From Paulinella micropora (Eukaryota; Cercozoa; Imbricatea; Euglyphida): a DNA stretch of 32,988 nt. The DNA is taken from assembly GCA_009731375.1 (NCBI GenBank), contig BJOX01000289.1:516341-549328 (forward strand), in the 5' to 3' direction. The translations under genes were made by a program, and so were the position numbers. The number at the start of each line of letters is the position of its first letter. The stretch's first letter is position 1. The notes beneath the pieces were generated by a model, which did no database searches, was not told the origin of the DNA, and saw only the letters and a list, made by a program, of their open reading frames with translations. Below are positions 16,289 through 23,553 of the stretch, piece after piece.

Positions 16289-16945
16289 ATGGACCCTTTT
16301 GCTAATCTCGAGCCGCCGGCAGCAGAAGACGGCAAACAAGAATTGCCACCAGAACAAGCGGAGGCTCCTCCTCCGGCTCAGCCCCCTCCCAAGAAAAGGC
16401 GGCGCGTGGCAGCCAAAGAACGCCAGCCGCCGCTGACACAGGCGCGGTTTGAGGAGGCCGAGACAGTACCCTTGCGCGACGATCCTGCCTACCGACTTCT
16501 GTGCGCCTACGGCAAATCGGAGCTGATTGCGCCCAAGCTCAAAAAAGCAGGGATCCCTTGCGAACCGCGGGCGCTGCGTAAGGTGGCCCGCGCGCGTTTG
16601 CCCACGATCTTGGAGGAGGCCGAAGAGGCGCTGGACGATTCGGCCGTGGACCAGATGTCCAACGTGGCCTTGAAGCAAGGGCTGACGTGCCTCGAGCGCC
16701 TGGTGTCGAGCCGCACGCGCTACCAGATTGCAGGCACGACCGACGACTGCTTTGCCAACGAGAGGTGGCTGTTTTTGCTCGAGCGCGCCAAGCTCAAGGC
16801 CGGCATCGGCATGACAAGGCTCGACCCCGTCACCGAACTGGCCTTGATCACGGCGCAAACCGCGGCCATCGCGCACGCCCGCAACACCTCTCCCGTCGTA
16901 GCAGCCGTAGACCTAGACACTCCAGCCCCGCCGACTGTAAACTGA
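16289..16945 (+). CDS. Hypothetical protein with nuclear-localisation-like motif
   Basis: The 218-aa protein has a Pro/Glu-rich N-terminus containing a strong basic NLS-like motif (PPPKKRRRV, about residues 32-40). A helical domain follows. The most regular part is the C-terminal third, KLKAGIGMTRLDPVTELALI then TAQTAAIAHARNT, which looks like a packed helical pair. No family is recognised. It is located between the spliced gene and a membrane protein in the structural cluster, so it is probably a virion or assembly protein. The AT-rich upstream gap includes tatagatataaggg just before the ATG. Confidence 0.75.
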   Translation: MDPFANLEPPAAEDGKQELPPEQAEAPPPAQPPPKKRRRVAAKERQPPLTQARFEEAETVPLRDDPAYRLLCAYGKSELIAPKLKKAGIPCEPRALRKVARARLPTILEEAEEALDDSAVDQMSNVALKQGLTCLERLVSSRTRYQIAGTTDDCFANERWLFLLERAKLKAGIGMTRLDPVTELALITAQTAAIAHARNTSPVVAAVDLDTPAPPTVN

Positions 16946-16969
16946 AATAACAATTAAAAAAAATATTAA

Positions 16970-16991
16970 ATTCTGTGGCGCTGTTTTTTAA
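16970..16991 (+). promoter_or_regulatory. Late-type promoter motif
   Basis: The motif attctgtggcgctgtttttt followed by aa precedes the ATG at 17010 by 18 bp and matches the structural-gene consensus. Confidence 0.55.
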
Positions 16992-17009
16992 TACGGAGGA
17001 CCAAACAAG

Positions 17010-17480
17010 ATGGACGCGATTACCGGGACCGTCAGCGACACTTTCAGCATGGAGAACGTCGCGCGCAGTGCTACTGCCGCGGCGTTCGCCTACTTTGCGA
17101 CGCCGGTACTAGTGCAAAAGGACGCCCCCGTCTCTTTTGCGGCCGTGCCCGGGCTCAGCGGCGTGACCGTCAGCAAGTCGGTAGGCATGGCCATCATCGC
17201 GGCCGCGACGACCACGATCGTGGACGTGCTGCAGTCCCGTGTGCTCAATTCAACACAAGAGGGCCGGCTGGCCCGTTACCCTTCCTTGGCCCTGCACGTG
17301 GTCGGCGGTGGTTTGATCTACAGCGTGATGCCCGGCCTGCTAGCCGGCTACGGCATGCGGATGGCGCCTGGTGACACGGGCAAGCAGCTCTTTATGCTTG
17401 GCGCGCTCTCAGAAATCGTGTCGCAATACGCCTACGAAAACTACCTAAACCCGGCCGGTGAGGGCCACTACCGCTTCTAA
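17010..17480 (+). CDS. Predicted multi-pass membrane protein, probably virion membrane
   Basis: The 156-aa protein has about three or four hydrophobic segments: around 20-35 (AAAFAYFATPVLV), 57-72 (VGMAIIAAATTTIVDVL), 95-112 (LALHVVGGGLIYSVMPGLLA) and 126-140 (QLFMLGALSEIV). Small Ala/Gly-rich membrane proteins of this kind are common in the virion gene clusters of icosahedral viruses with an inner lipid layer. It has its own late-type promoter motif and sits three genes upstream of small virion-like proteins and the MCP. No family name can be given from sequence alone. Confidence 0.78.
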   Translation: MDAITGTVSDTFSMENVARSATAAAFAYFATPVLVQKDAPVSFAAVPGLSGVTVSKSVGMAIIAAATTTIVDVLQSRVLNSTQEGRLARYPSLALHVVGGGLIYSVMPGLLAGYGMRMAPGDTGKQLFMLGALSEIVSQYAYENYLNPAGEGHYRF

Positions 17481-17502
17481 CAAAAGAGAAAGCAAAAATT
17501 AA

Positions 17503-17523
17503 AACTTGTGGTCCTTCACTTAA
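17503..17523 (+). promoter_or_regulatory. Late-type promoter motif
   Basis: The motif aacttgtggtccttcactta lies directly upstream of the ATG at 17528, with only a few bases between motif and start codon. Confidence 0.45.
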
Positions 17524-17527
17524 GAAG

Positions 17528-17800
17528 ATGACCACGACTGTCGTGACACCAGAAGAAGCCCTGGCTGTGTGGGGAATCCTGGTCTTTGTGCTAGCGGTCC
17601 TGCTAGTGCTGCTGAAAAGAGCAAGAGCAAAAAAGGTACCCGCTGTTGACCTGGACGCCTACGTGCCGCTCGAAGATGTCGACCAAGAGACAAGCGCTGG
17701 CGCAGCTGTTCGGTGCGCTGGAGACGGTGTTCCAAAAGTACGGGCTGTTGCGAATCGAGGAGATCAAGGAGCTGAAGCAGCTGCAGAGACTAGGTCTTGA
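17528..17800 (+). CDS. Single-pass membrane protein overlapping the next gene
   Basis: The 90-aa protein has one strong transmembrane helix at about residues 12-31 (LAVWGILVFVLAVLLVLLKR), followed by a positive-charge stop-transfer (KRARAKK). The first 50 residues look genuine. The remaining 40 overlap the gene at 17676 in another frame by 125 bp and have unremarkable composition (GDGVPKVRAVANRGDQGAEA). The overlap may be a true overlapping pair. Alternatively, the real product may be spliced: an in-phase GT at 17636 and AG at 17705 would fuse the helix to the downstream protein. A virion membrane protein is likely from context. Confidence 0.6.
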   Translation: MTTTVVTPEEALAVWGILVFVLAVLLVLLKRARAKKVPAVDLDAYVPLEDVDQETSAGAAVRCAGDGVPKVRAVANRGDQGAEAAAETRS

Positions 17801-18044
17801 ACAACAGGTCGAGGCCGTACAGACATGGTTCTTGCCTGCCTGGAAGGACGGCAAGCTCGCTGACTTTGTGCGCTCCGAGGCCGGAATCTGGGCCGAGCTC
17901 GCCTGCAAGTTCCGCGCGCCCACGCAGCAGCTCCAGCAGCTGCAGCAGCGCCTCGTGGCTAAAAGACAGTTGTGCCAGGACCAAGCCTTCCTGGGAGAAA
18001 TTGCTGCTCTCTTGGCAAAAATATGTGCGGTCATTACGTATTAA
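17676..18044 (+). CDS. Small helical hypothetical protein
   Basis: The 122-aa protein starts at ATG 17676 (MSTKRQALAQ). It is almost wholly helical, with Leu/Gln-rich heptads (APTQQLQQLQQRLVAKRQLC) in the second half and a moderately hydrophobic C-terminus (FLGEIAALLAKICAVITY). It overlaps the upstream membrane-protein gene by 125 bp in a different frame. No own late-type motif is visible, so it may be expressed from the upstream transcript by leaky scanning, or by splicing. Function is unknown; position suggests a virion component. Confidence 0.65.
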   Translation: MSTKRQALAQLFGALETVFQKYGLLRIEEIKELKQLQRLGLEQQVEAVQTWFLPAWKDGKLADFVRSEAGIWAELACKFRAPTQQLQQLQQRLVAKRQLCQDQAFLGEIAALLAKICAVITY

Positions 18045-18091
18045 AAAATTTTAATCTTGCGCACGAATGTTTTTTAAATAAAGCTCTACGG

Positions 18092-18373
18092 ATGGGCAAG
18101 CGAGCTCGCGAACGCCGGACGGCCAAGCAGGCCGCGAAAAAGGAAGAAAGGCAAGAGAAAGAGACGGCCAAGCAAGAGGCTAAGCAAGCCAAGGCCGACG
18201 AGCACGCCGCCAAGCGTGCGCGCATCGGCCGGCGCAAGTATGAGGACCGGGAGAACAAGCAGCACAACAAGGAGGACAGGCAGAAGACCGCGCGCACGAT
18301 GGGCGTGACTGTGCCGCTCGCGATCGGGGCCGTCGCGATCTCGGCCGCCGTGCTCATGTCGGGCAAAAAATAA
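18092..18373 (+). CDS. Highly basic protein with C-terminal membrane anchor
   Basis: The 93-aa protein has a Lys/Arg/Glu-rich helical body of about 70 residues (MGKRARERRTAKQAAKKEER) that could bind nucleic acid. A single hydrophobic segment at the C-terminus (VTVPLAIGAVAISAAVLMSG) follows. This layout would place a charged domain on one face of a membrane, for example between an inner virion membrane and packaged DNA. It directly precedes the MCP gene. No family is recognised. Confidence 0.72.
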   Translation: MGKRARERRTAKQAAKKEERQEKETAKQEAKQAKADEHAAKRARIGRRKYEDRENKQHNKEDRQKTARTMGVTVPLAIGAVAISAAVLMSGKK

Positions 18374-18382
18374 ATTATTTTT

Positions 18383-18405
18383 ATTTTCTGGTTGTCTTAT
18401 ATATT
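18383..18405 (+). promoter_or_regulatory. MCP late-type promoter motif
   Basis: The motif attttctggttgtcttatat followed by att ends 9 bp before the MCP ATG. It combines the TTCTGGTTG box with a TATATA-like block. Confidence 0.6.
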
Positions 18406-18414
18406 GACCAAACG

Positions 18415-19091
18415 ATGTTCGGCGGCAAGCGACCGAGCGAGACCGCGATGTTCCAGTCCGGAAAGAAGGCCAAGCTCGTGCAGGCCAATGACCGCGACCC
18501 AGCGACCGGCGCCGCGGTCGTGGTTGCCCCGCAGCATGTCGTCAAGATGCCCACGCGCCCCGTCTGGACGCAGACCATCATGACGCCCAAGCCCAACACC
18601 GCCGCGCTCGATAACACCGCCTACTTCTCGTTCATCCTCGATAACAAGTCCCCGGGAGCTATCCAGGACGCCACCCTTCGCTTCGAGATCAAGTTTGCGG
18701 CCACCGGCACGCCGACCGACTCCCGTGTCCTGCCAGTGCCCCTTTGGTTCGATCGTATCGAAATCTACGAAAGGGCCAGCGGGCAAGAGCTGGCGCGCTA
18801 CTACGGCGACGTTTTGCACTTACTGCTGAACACCCTGAGCCAAGAGGCGTTGGCCAGCATCAACGACATGTTCAACCAGAACAAGTACGGTCGCCTGAGC
18901 TCGCGTGTGTGGCGCAGCGGCGACGTCCAGTGGTTCTACTTGCCCATAGTTCACTTGTTGATCAACGGCCTCGACCTCGATTTGAGCCACCTGAGGGGAG
19001 ACCTGGAGGTCCGCTTCTACCCGCGCGGCTCGATCTTCGTCGAGGACCAGACGGCGCAGACCGTCCCTTGTACCGCGACGCTGGAGGAAGT
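18415..19091 (+). CDS. MCP: Major capsid protein, N-terminal part (first copy, cut by assembly gap)
   Basis: This stretch encodes the first 225 or so residues of the double jelly-roll major capsid protein, starting at ATG 18415 (MFGGKRPSETAMF). Family-like features include the jelly-roll strands FEIKFAATG and PLWFDRIEIYERASGQELAR, and the YYGDVLHLLLNTL helix. It runs into a 10-N gap, after which the same sequence begins again from residue 7. The copy at 19102 differs at roughly 15 of 658 positions, concentrated in the last 30 bp. The best explanation is two overlapping contigs or strain variants joined by a scaffolder rather than a second gene. The true gene would then be this start plus the downstream copy, about 590 aa. 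Confidence 0.85.
18434..19091 (+). repeat. Direct repeat, first copy (658 bp of MCP)
   Basis: This segment matches 19102-19759 at a constant offset of 668 bp with about 15 substitutions and no indels. It ends exactly at the N gap, and the second copy starts exactly at the gap, as expected for unmerged contig ends. Confidence 0.95.
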
Positions 19092-19101
19092 NNNNNNNNN
19101 N
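19092..19101. other. Assembly gap (10 N)
   Basis: Ten undetermined bases separate the two near-identical copies of the MCP 5' region. The real gap length is unknown and may be negative, i.e. overlapping contigs. Confidence 0.99.
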
Positions 19102-20864
19102 CGAGCGAGACCGCGATGTTCCAGTCCGGAAAGAAGGCCAAGCTCGTACACGCCAATGACCGCGACCCAGCGACTGGCGCCGCTGTCGTGGTTGCCCCGC
19201 AGCATGTCGTCAAGATGCCCACGCGCCCCGTCTGGACGCAGACCATCATGACGCCCAAGCCCAACACCGCCGCGCTCGACAACACCGCCTACTTCTCGTT
19301 CATCCTCGATAACAAGTCCCCGGGAGCTATCCAGGACGCCACCCTTCGCTTCGAGATCAAGTTTGCGGCCACCGGCACGCCGACCGACTCCCGTGTCCTG
19401 CCAGTGCCCCTTTGGTTCGATCGTATCGAAATCTACGAAAGGGCCAGCGGGCAAGAGCTGGCGCGCTACTACGGCGACGTTTTGCACTTACTGCTGAACA
19501 CCCTGAGCCAAGAGGCGTTGGCCAGCATCAACGACATGTTCAACCAGAACAAGTACGGCCGCCTGAGCTCGCGCGTGTGGCGCAGCGGCGACGTCCAGTG
19601 GTTCTACTTGCCCATAGTTCACTTGTTGATCAACGGCCTCGACCTCGATTTGAGCCACCTGAGGGGAGACCTGGAGGTCCGCTTCTACCCGCGCGGCTCG
19701 ATCTTCGTCGAGGACCAGTCGGCGCAAACAGTCAAATGTGACGCGACGCTGGAGGAAGTGCGCCTGATCTCCTCGTCCACGATCATGCCCAACGGTCTGC
19801 TGGTGGGCAAGCACCCTGACAAGATCGGCAAGACTGTGCGCCACCAGTACCTGGACTACGTGCAATTCATCGACCACGGTAAAGTGATGCTGCCGTCGTC
19901 CAGAGTCACGGTCGATTTGGACCAGTTCAACCACCGATGCGGAGCGTTGTTCGTGTACCTGCGCCGCTCGGGCCTCCAGACCAACTACAGCGCCGGGGCC
20001 GTCACCTACAACCCCGACCGTGCCTACGAAGCGACCGGGCGCCTGCTCAAGTGCGATGCGCTCGGGGACACTGCGACATTAGACCTTGAAGACGTGCAAG
20101 GGCGCAGCCAGCTTGGCCAAGGCACCCCCGTGAACGAGCGCTATTTTAGGGAGCACACGGCCAACGAGATGTTCAACGAAGTCTTTGCCAACAGCAACAA
20201 CGTGTACGTGATCCCGTTCTCGAACGATCTGCGGGGCATGCTCGACGGCGAGATGGACGGCTACAAGCACTTTGTAGGAGCACGGGAGCGCCTCGTGTTC
20301 AACACCGCCGCCGCGCCGACTGAGACCACGCTGGAGCTGGCATCGCAGATGACCATCTCGCCTAACAACACCGCTAACAGATTGATCTTCAAGTTCGACG
20401 GAGTGACACTGCTGGTCGCGGACATCGACGCTAACAACGGGGCCTACACCGGTGGAGCGGTCAGCTCCAGCCAGTGGCACTACCAGTTCGGGGCCGCGGC
20501 GTGGACCGGTATCAACACCAAGCTGGCCAGCAACTCATACCTCAAGAGCAAGGGCATCAGGATCACGCTGGCCCAGGCAGGCTCGGCCGAATTCACTGAC
20601 AACAACATTACCGCGACGTTCACGGACCTCAACGATCAGCCCCTGATCTGCGACAAGGACGAGCTGCTCCGGTTCACGGTCTCGTTGGTCGACTCTTCGC
20701 TGGCAGCAGCCGACCAGTTGGTCAAGGATTTCGTGCCCAAGACCTACACACCGGGCAAGCGCGGGTTCCGCTCGGGCGTGTATGATGTCTGCATCTACTC
20801 CGCCTACTTCCGCCACCTGCACGAGGGCAACGGGCGCCTGGAGGCCATGGCAGTTCACAACTAA
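19102..20864 (+). CDS. MCP: Major capsid protein, main copy (5' end in assembly gap)
   Basis: This copy carries 586 codons of the major capsid protein through its natural stop; only about six N-terminal residues are missing relative to the first copy. The protein is beta-rich throughout. The N-terminal jelly roll carries the RIEIYERASGQELARYYGDV and SRVWRSGDVQWFYLPIVHLL segments. A second jelly roll toward the C-terminus ends with SGVYDVCIYSAYFRHLHEGN. Length and pattern suit a double jelly-roll MCP of the compact type found in polinton-like and mriya-type viruses rather than a giant-virus MCP with long loops. It would form the trimeric capsomers of an icosahedral shell. The basic N-terminus (SGKKAKL) may face the interior. 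Class within the lineage needs a tree. Confidence 0.85.
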
Positions 20865-20895
20865 AACAAGTATATTTTTTTTATAAATTAAAAGG

Positions 20896-21657
20896 CTAAA
20901 GGAAAATGGAACCGCTCGTGGCCGCGATTGTCGCCGTTATTGTGATAGGGGTGATCGGGTGCGCATGCATCCTGTACTTTCCGGTTAGGTGTCCGGACGA
21001 ACAACAAGTGGTGCAAGCGTAAGACAGAAACTGTTTAATAAGATTATCTACTTGGCAGAAAAACACCCTCAGGCGTTCGTTTAGATTTTGTTCGGCGGCT
21101 GACCAGTAGCGCTGCCGCCGAGAGGCGACGGCCTGCGCCAATTGAGGTATGGACGGGCCGGCGCTAGGGTACGGTTCGAAAAACCGCTCGGCCAGTCCCA
21201 AGCCCCCGAGGTCTAATAAAGGCAAATGGACGTTGGAAAACAAGCTCTGCTGCTGTTTGTCGTCGCTGGTGGACCAGGCGCCGGCTGGCAGAGGCTCATA
21301 CCGCACAGGGCGCACGAACTCGGCGACGAGGCTGACAATGTCGTCGGGCAGATGTTTGTCCAACAGCCGCAGTGCCAGGTGTTCGGCAGCCACCGCGCGA
21401 ATGACCTGCAACGGCGCCGGCTGGGACATGACGGCCGCGTCGAGAAAAGAACACGACACAAAAGAGGCAGGCAAACAAAAGAGCTGGCCGCTGCCCTCAT
21501 AAACATAGAGCTGGCTGTTGCGTGCAGTCACTGAAACACAGCTCGCCATCAGTTCGGGTATAGTCGGCATGACGTCGTCGAACGCAGGACTATTGAACCT
21601 GTGGTCAATCAGGGCCTCGACGACCTGTCGCTCGGCCTCTGTCATCTTCGAAGTCAT
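20896..21657 (-). CDS. Hypothetical protein, paralog of the gene at 32197
   Basis: The 253-aa protein (ATG 21657, MTSKMTEAERQ) is not a known family. It aligns with the protein at 32197-32928 along most of its length. Shared blocks are VAAEHLALRLLDKHLPDDIV with VAAEHKGLSLLEEEFKMPVV, then FVRPVRYEPL with YVNPVCYDPL, HLPLLDLGGLGLAE with SLPPLRVPGVGIGE, and RQRYWSAAEQNLNERLRVFF with KDKYWKENEEEVNRRLLGFF. The paralog stops soon after this last block. Here the frame continues about 35 residues (CTTCCSSGHLTGKYRMHAH and so on), entirely antisense to the 38-aa membrane peptide, so the tail is probably a secondary extension. The ATTTGAACTG-type motif at 21741-21750 lies upstream on the same strand. 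Confidence 0.75.
   Translation of the reverse strand: MTSKMTEAERQVVEALIDHRFNSPAFDDVMPTIPELMASCVSVTARNSQLYVYEGSGQLFCLPASFVSCSFLDAAVMSQPAPLQVIRAVAAEHLALRLLDKHLPDDIVSLVAEFVRPVRYEPLPAGAWSTSDDKQQQSLFSNVHLPLLDLGGLGLAERFFEPYPSAGPSIPQLAQAVASRRQRYWSAAEQNLNERLRVFFCQVDNLIKQFLSYACTTCCSSGHLTGKYRMHAHPITPITITATIAATSGSIFL
20906..21022 (+). CDS. 38-aa single-pass membrane peptide
   Basis: This small ORF starts 41 bp after the MCP stop. It encodes MEPLVAAIVAVIVIGVIG followed by CACILYFPVRCPDEQQ and a short tail. One transmembrane helix spans about residues 5-25, followed by a Cys-containing tail. An A/T-rich block including tataaatt lies just upstream. It lies wholly antisense to the C-terminal coding region of the gene at 20896-21657, so at most one of the two frames is under protein-level selection in the overlap. 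The hydrophobicity and position in the virion cluster support a real gene, but it could be an artefact of the antisense frame. Confidence 0.5.
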   Translation: MEPLVAAIVAVIVIGVIGCACILYFPVRCPDEQQVVQA

Positions 21658-21716
21658 CTTTTGTGAGCCCGACAAAGGCAGCGTCCGTTACTTTTTGGTC
21701 TTTTTTGAATTCGAGC

Positions 21717-21737
21717 CCGGCCGGACCACTTGAATTG
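21717..21737 (+). repeat. Operator-like direct repeat, copy 1
   Basis: The copy carries CCGG then CCGGACCACTTGAATTG, followed 3 bp later by an inverted partner CAGTTCAAATG (21741-21751). The pair reads as an imperfect palindrome of CAYTTGAAYTG half-sites. Confidence 0.7.
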
Positions 21738-21816
21738 TCTCAGTTCAAATGAAAAAGCGGATTTTTCCCGGGAACTTTTTGGGCTGCCCACCCGCCACCC
21801 GACACATGAAAAAGAT

Positions 21817-21838
21817 GTAGTGGCATTTATGCCACTAC
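21817..21838. repeat. 22-bp near-perfect palindrome
   Basis: The arms gtagtggcat and atgccactac are perfectly complementary and separated by only TT. It is intergenic. It could be an operator, a cruciform site or, speculatively, a recombinase target. Confidence 0.8.
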
Positions 21839-21908
21839 GCGAATTTTCAACTGATCTTGCGGTGAATACCATATCCCCGGAAAATGACAGGGCCAAAATG
21901 ATCCTGGC

Positions 21909-21929
21909 CCGGTCGAACCATTTGAATTG
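21909..21929 (+). repeat. Operator-like direct repeat, copy 2
   Basis: The copy carries CCGG then TCGAACCATTTGAATTG. Its start is 27 bp upstream of the start of copy 3, and the ATG of the BRO-like gene is 95 bp downstream. Confidence 0.7.
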
Positions 21930-21935
21930 GCGGTA

Positions 21936-21956
21936 CCGGTCGGACCATTTGAATTG
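21936..21956 (+). repeat. Operator-like direct repeat, copy 3
   Basis: The copy carries CCGG then TCGGACCATTTGAATTG. Together with TTCAAAT at 21963-21969 it forms an inverted pair ATTTGAA/TTCAAAT with a 9-nt spacer. The gene start is 68 bp downstream. Confidence 0.7.
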
Positions 21957-22024
21957 TCCCGCTTCAAATAACAACCTCCCCTTTCTCGCCTGTATCTTCC
22001 TTACCATAATTTCACCAAGCAAGG

Positions 22025-23134
22025 ATGCTACAAGAACAAACCGATGGGACGGTCGCCACCGGTGCCACCACCAACCAGGCTATCGAGGCAAACCCTATGC
22101 TAATGGGGCTGCGAGAGACAGACTTCCAGCGGCTAGTAACACGCCGACGGGACGGGCTCTTCTCAGTGACAGACGCGATCGCAGCCTTCAGGGACTGTTC
22201 GGAGAGTGAAGCACGCAAAATGTACAATCGACTCAAGGAAGGCATCGACGGGCTTGGTATTCAACGGTCGTTCAGGAAGTTTGCATTCGCGCGAGCCGAC
22301 GGTCGGATGGGTAGACCAGTCGACTGCCTGCCCTTCGACAAGCTGCTACAGGTGCTGGCCCTGGTACCAGGGGGGAGAGCAAAAGCGTTGAGGTCGGAGC
22401 AGGCCAACATCGCGGCACGAGCAGTGGTCGGGGACGAGGAGCTCGAGGCAGCGATGCCCCTGAGGCGCGAGCAGCTATCGGAACAGACGAGGCGCGACGT
22501 GTTGGGCTCGATCGAGCAGCCAGCCAACAAGAAGCGCCGCATCGAGCAAAGCTCGGAGCTAGAGCTCATCGAGCAGAAGATCGCGGTGTTGGGTGCACGC
22601 AAGAGATTATGCCAAGAAGCAAGCGGCGCGCTGGTGGAGATGGCGGCCGCGCACGTGATTCTGTACAAGAATCTACTGGAGGCACAGGGCCTGAAGCTGG
22701 ACGACAGAGACAAGCTGTTCATCGCAGACGAAGCGCGCAACAGCGCGCGACGGGCGATGGAAACGCTCAAGGAACTAATTGCATTGCCGACGATCACCGC
22801 CACTGCTGCCGTTGCGGTATCAGAGCCAACAGTCGCAAGGAAAGAGTTTACCATGACGGACGTGTTCTTGCAGCTCGTCTCGTCTCCCAAACCAACAGGC
22901 CAAGAGAGGACGGAGCTGTTGAAAAAAGCTGGCAAGCTGGCGGCTGCCAGGTACCGCGCAAGGTACCAAGGGAGAGAACCGCCCAAGACACAGAAGCTGG
23001 TGAATGGTGCCATGACAAACGTCAATTTGTATTTCGAACAGGACAGAGACATTGTTGAAGCTGCCTGTAAAGAAGTGTTAGAACAGCGAAACACAGTTAA
23101 CAGCCCAAACATTTTCCAGTATTTTAAGCGTTGA
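22025..23134 (+). CDS. BRO/MSV199-like DNA-binding regulatory protein
   Basis: The 369-aa protein has an N-terminal domain of about 125 residues. FSVTDAIAAFRDCSESEARK is followed by a basic stretch, then LPFDKLLQVLALVPGGRAKA, and a block ending ARAVVGDEELEAA. This matches the BRO-N/MSV199/KilA-N-associated pattern ('fsvvDvi...t....A...w..lk ... llpG..Ak..R...a....ryl.GD..L') common in nucleocytoviruses and large phages. An NLS-like KKRRIEQ follows near 170, then a helical middle. A conserved-looking C-terminal block with QERTELLKKAGKLAAARYRA and NGAMTNVNLYFEQDRDIVEA is also found with such domains. The C-terminus NIFQYFKR is aromatic and basic. Three repeated operator-like elements lie upstream, which suggests autoregulation. 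A DNA-binding regulator is likely; the target is unknown. Confidence 0.7.
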   Translation: MLQEQTDGTVATGATTNQAIEANPMLMGLRETDFQRLVTRRRDGLFSVTDAIAAFRDCSESEARKMYNRLKEGIDGLGIQRSFRKFAFARADGRMGRPVDCLPFDKLLQVLALVPGGRAKALRSEQANIAARAVVGDEELEAAMPLRREQLSEQTRRDVLGSIEQPANKKRRIEQSSELELIEQKIAVLGARKRLCQEASGALVEMAAAHVILYKNLLEAQGLKLDDRDKLFIADEARNSARRAMETLKELIALPTITATAAVAVSEPTVARKEFTMTDVFLQLVSSPKPTGQERTELLKKAGKLAAARYRARYQGREPPKTQKLVNGAMTNVNLYFEQDRDIVEAACKEVLEQRNTVNSPNIFQYFKR

Positions 23135-23162
23135 AAAAGTTTGTTTTAATTAGTAAAAAAAG

Positions 23163-23186
23163 AATCTTCTGTCACCCTTATTTACC
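23163..23186 (+). promoter_or_regulatory. Late-type promoter motif upstream of the YABBY-like gene
   Basis: The segment aatcttctgtcacccttatt followed by tacc is a weaker match to the structural-gene motif. It ends 24 bp before the ATG. Confidence 0.4.
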
Positions 23187-23210
23187 AAAAGGACAAAGGC
23201 AAAACTAGAG

Positions 23211-23553
23211 ATGTCTTCTTGTCAAACTTGCGGCCACGCCACCACTGCTGCTCCCGCCAAGCCAGAGCGCAAACCCAGGGCACCGTCCGCGTATAACAGT
23301 TTTTTTAAGGTCTTTTTTTCTCCTTTGAGACTTTTGACGATGTTTCTTTGTCTAAACTTAGGAACAGATGGCCACGCCCGAGGTGAAGGCTATGCAACAT
23401 AAAGAAAGAATGAAATACATCAGCGAAAAGTGGAACCAACAGAAGGCGGCTGCTCCTGCTCCTTCTTCTGCGTCTGCACCCCACTCGGAACAGGGATCGG
23501 CAGCGAGCGAGGCGCTCCCTGCTGGACGCCCCGCGTTGATCCGCTCCCTCTGA
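23211..23553 (+). CDS. YABBY/HMG-like DNA-binding protein encoded by two exons
   Basis: The coding sequence is join(23211..23309, 23362..23553), giving 96 aa. Exon 1 encodes a CQTCGH knuckle and ends with PSAYNSFFK. Exon 2 begins EQMATPEVKAMQHKERMKY and continues ISEKWNQQK. Only the spliced product makes the complete signature 'PSAYN.F.K..m.......m.hke......e.W', which matches the YABBY C-terminal HMG-like domain known from plant YABBY proteins and several algal nucleocytoviruses. That domain match independently validates the intron. A disordered Ala/Ser/Pro tail follows. The last 134 bp overlap the resolvase gene tail on the other strand. The protein probably binds DNA in the nucleus or in the virion. 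Confidence 0.82.
23310..23361 (+). other. Spliceosomal intron (52 nt) in the YABBY-like gene
   Basis: The intron begins GTCTTTTTTTCTCC and ends TCTAAACTTAG, with a CTAAAC branch-like site about 5-10 nt before the acceptor. It is phase 0, between Lys (AAG) and Glu (GAA). Its length is close to the 50- and 56-nt introns of the 15554 gene. Confidence 0.82.

Larger units (their letters stand above)
21658..22024. promoter_or_regulatory. 367-bp regulatory region between the paralog gene and the BRO-like gene
   Basis: No credible gene is present. The region contains three direct copies of an element with consensus CGRACCAYTTGAATTG (each 21 bp with a preceding CCGGY), a 22-bp near-palindrome at 21817-21838 and a small gggcca/tggccc hairpin at 21890-21910. 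These flank two divergent genes and look like operators for a dimeric or multimeric DNA-binding protein, possibly the adjacent BRO-like product. Confidence 0.6.

Noticed and set aside
18415-20864. Two functional tandem MCP genes
   Set aside because: The first copy has no 3' end and both copies terminate exactly at an N gap, so an unmerged contig overlap explains it better.
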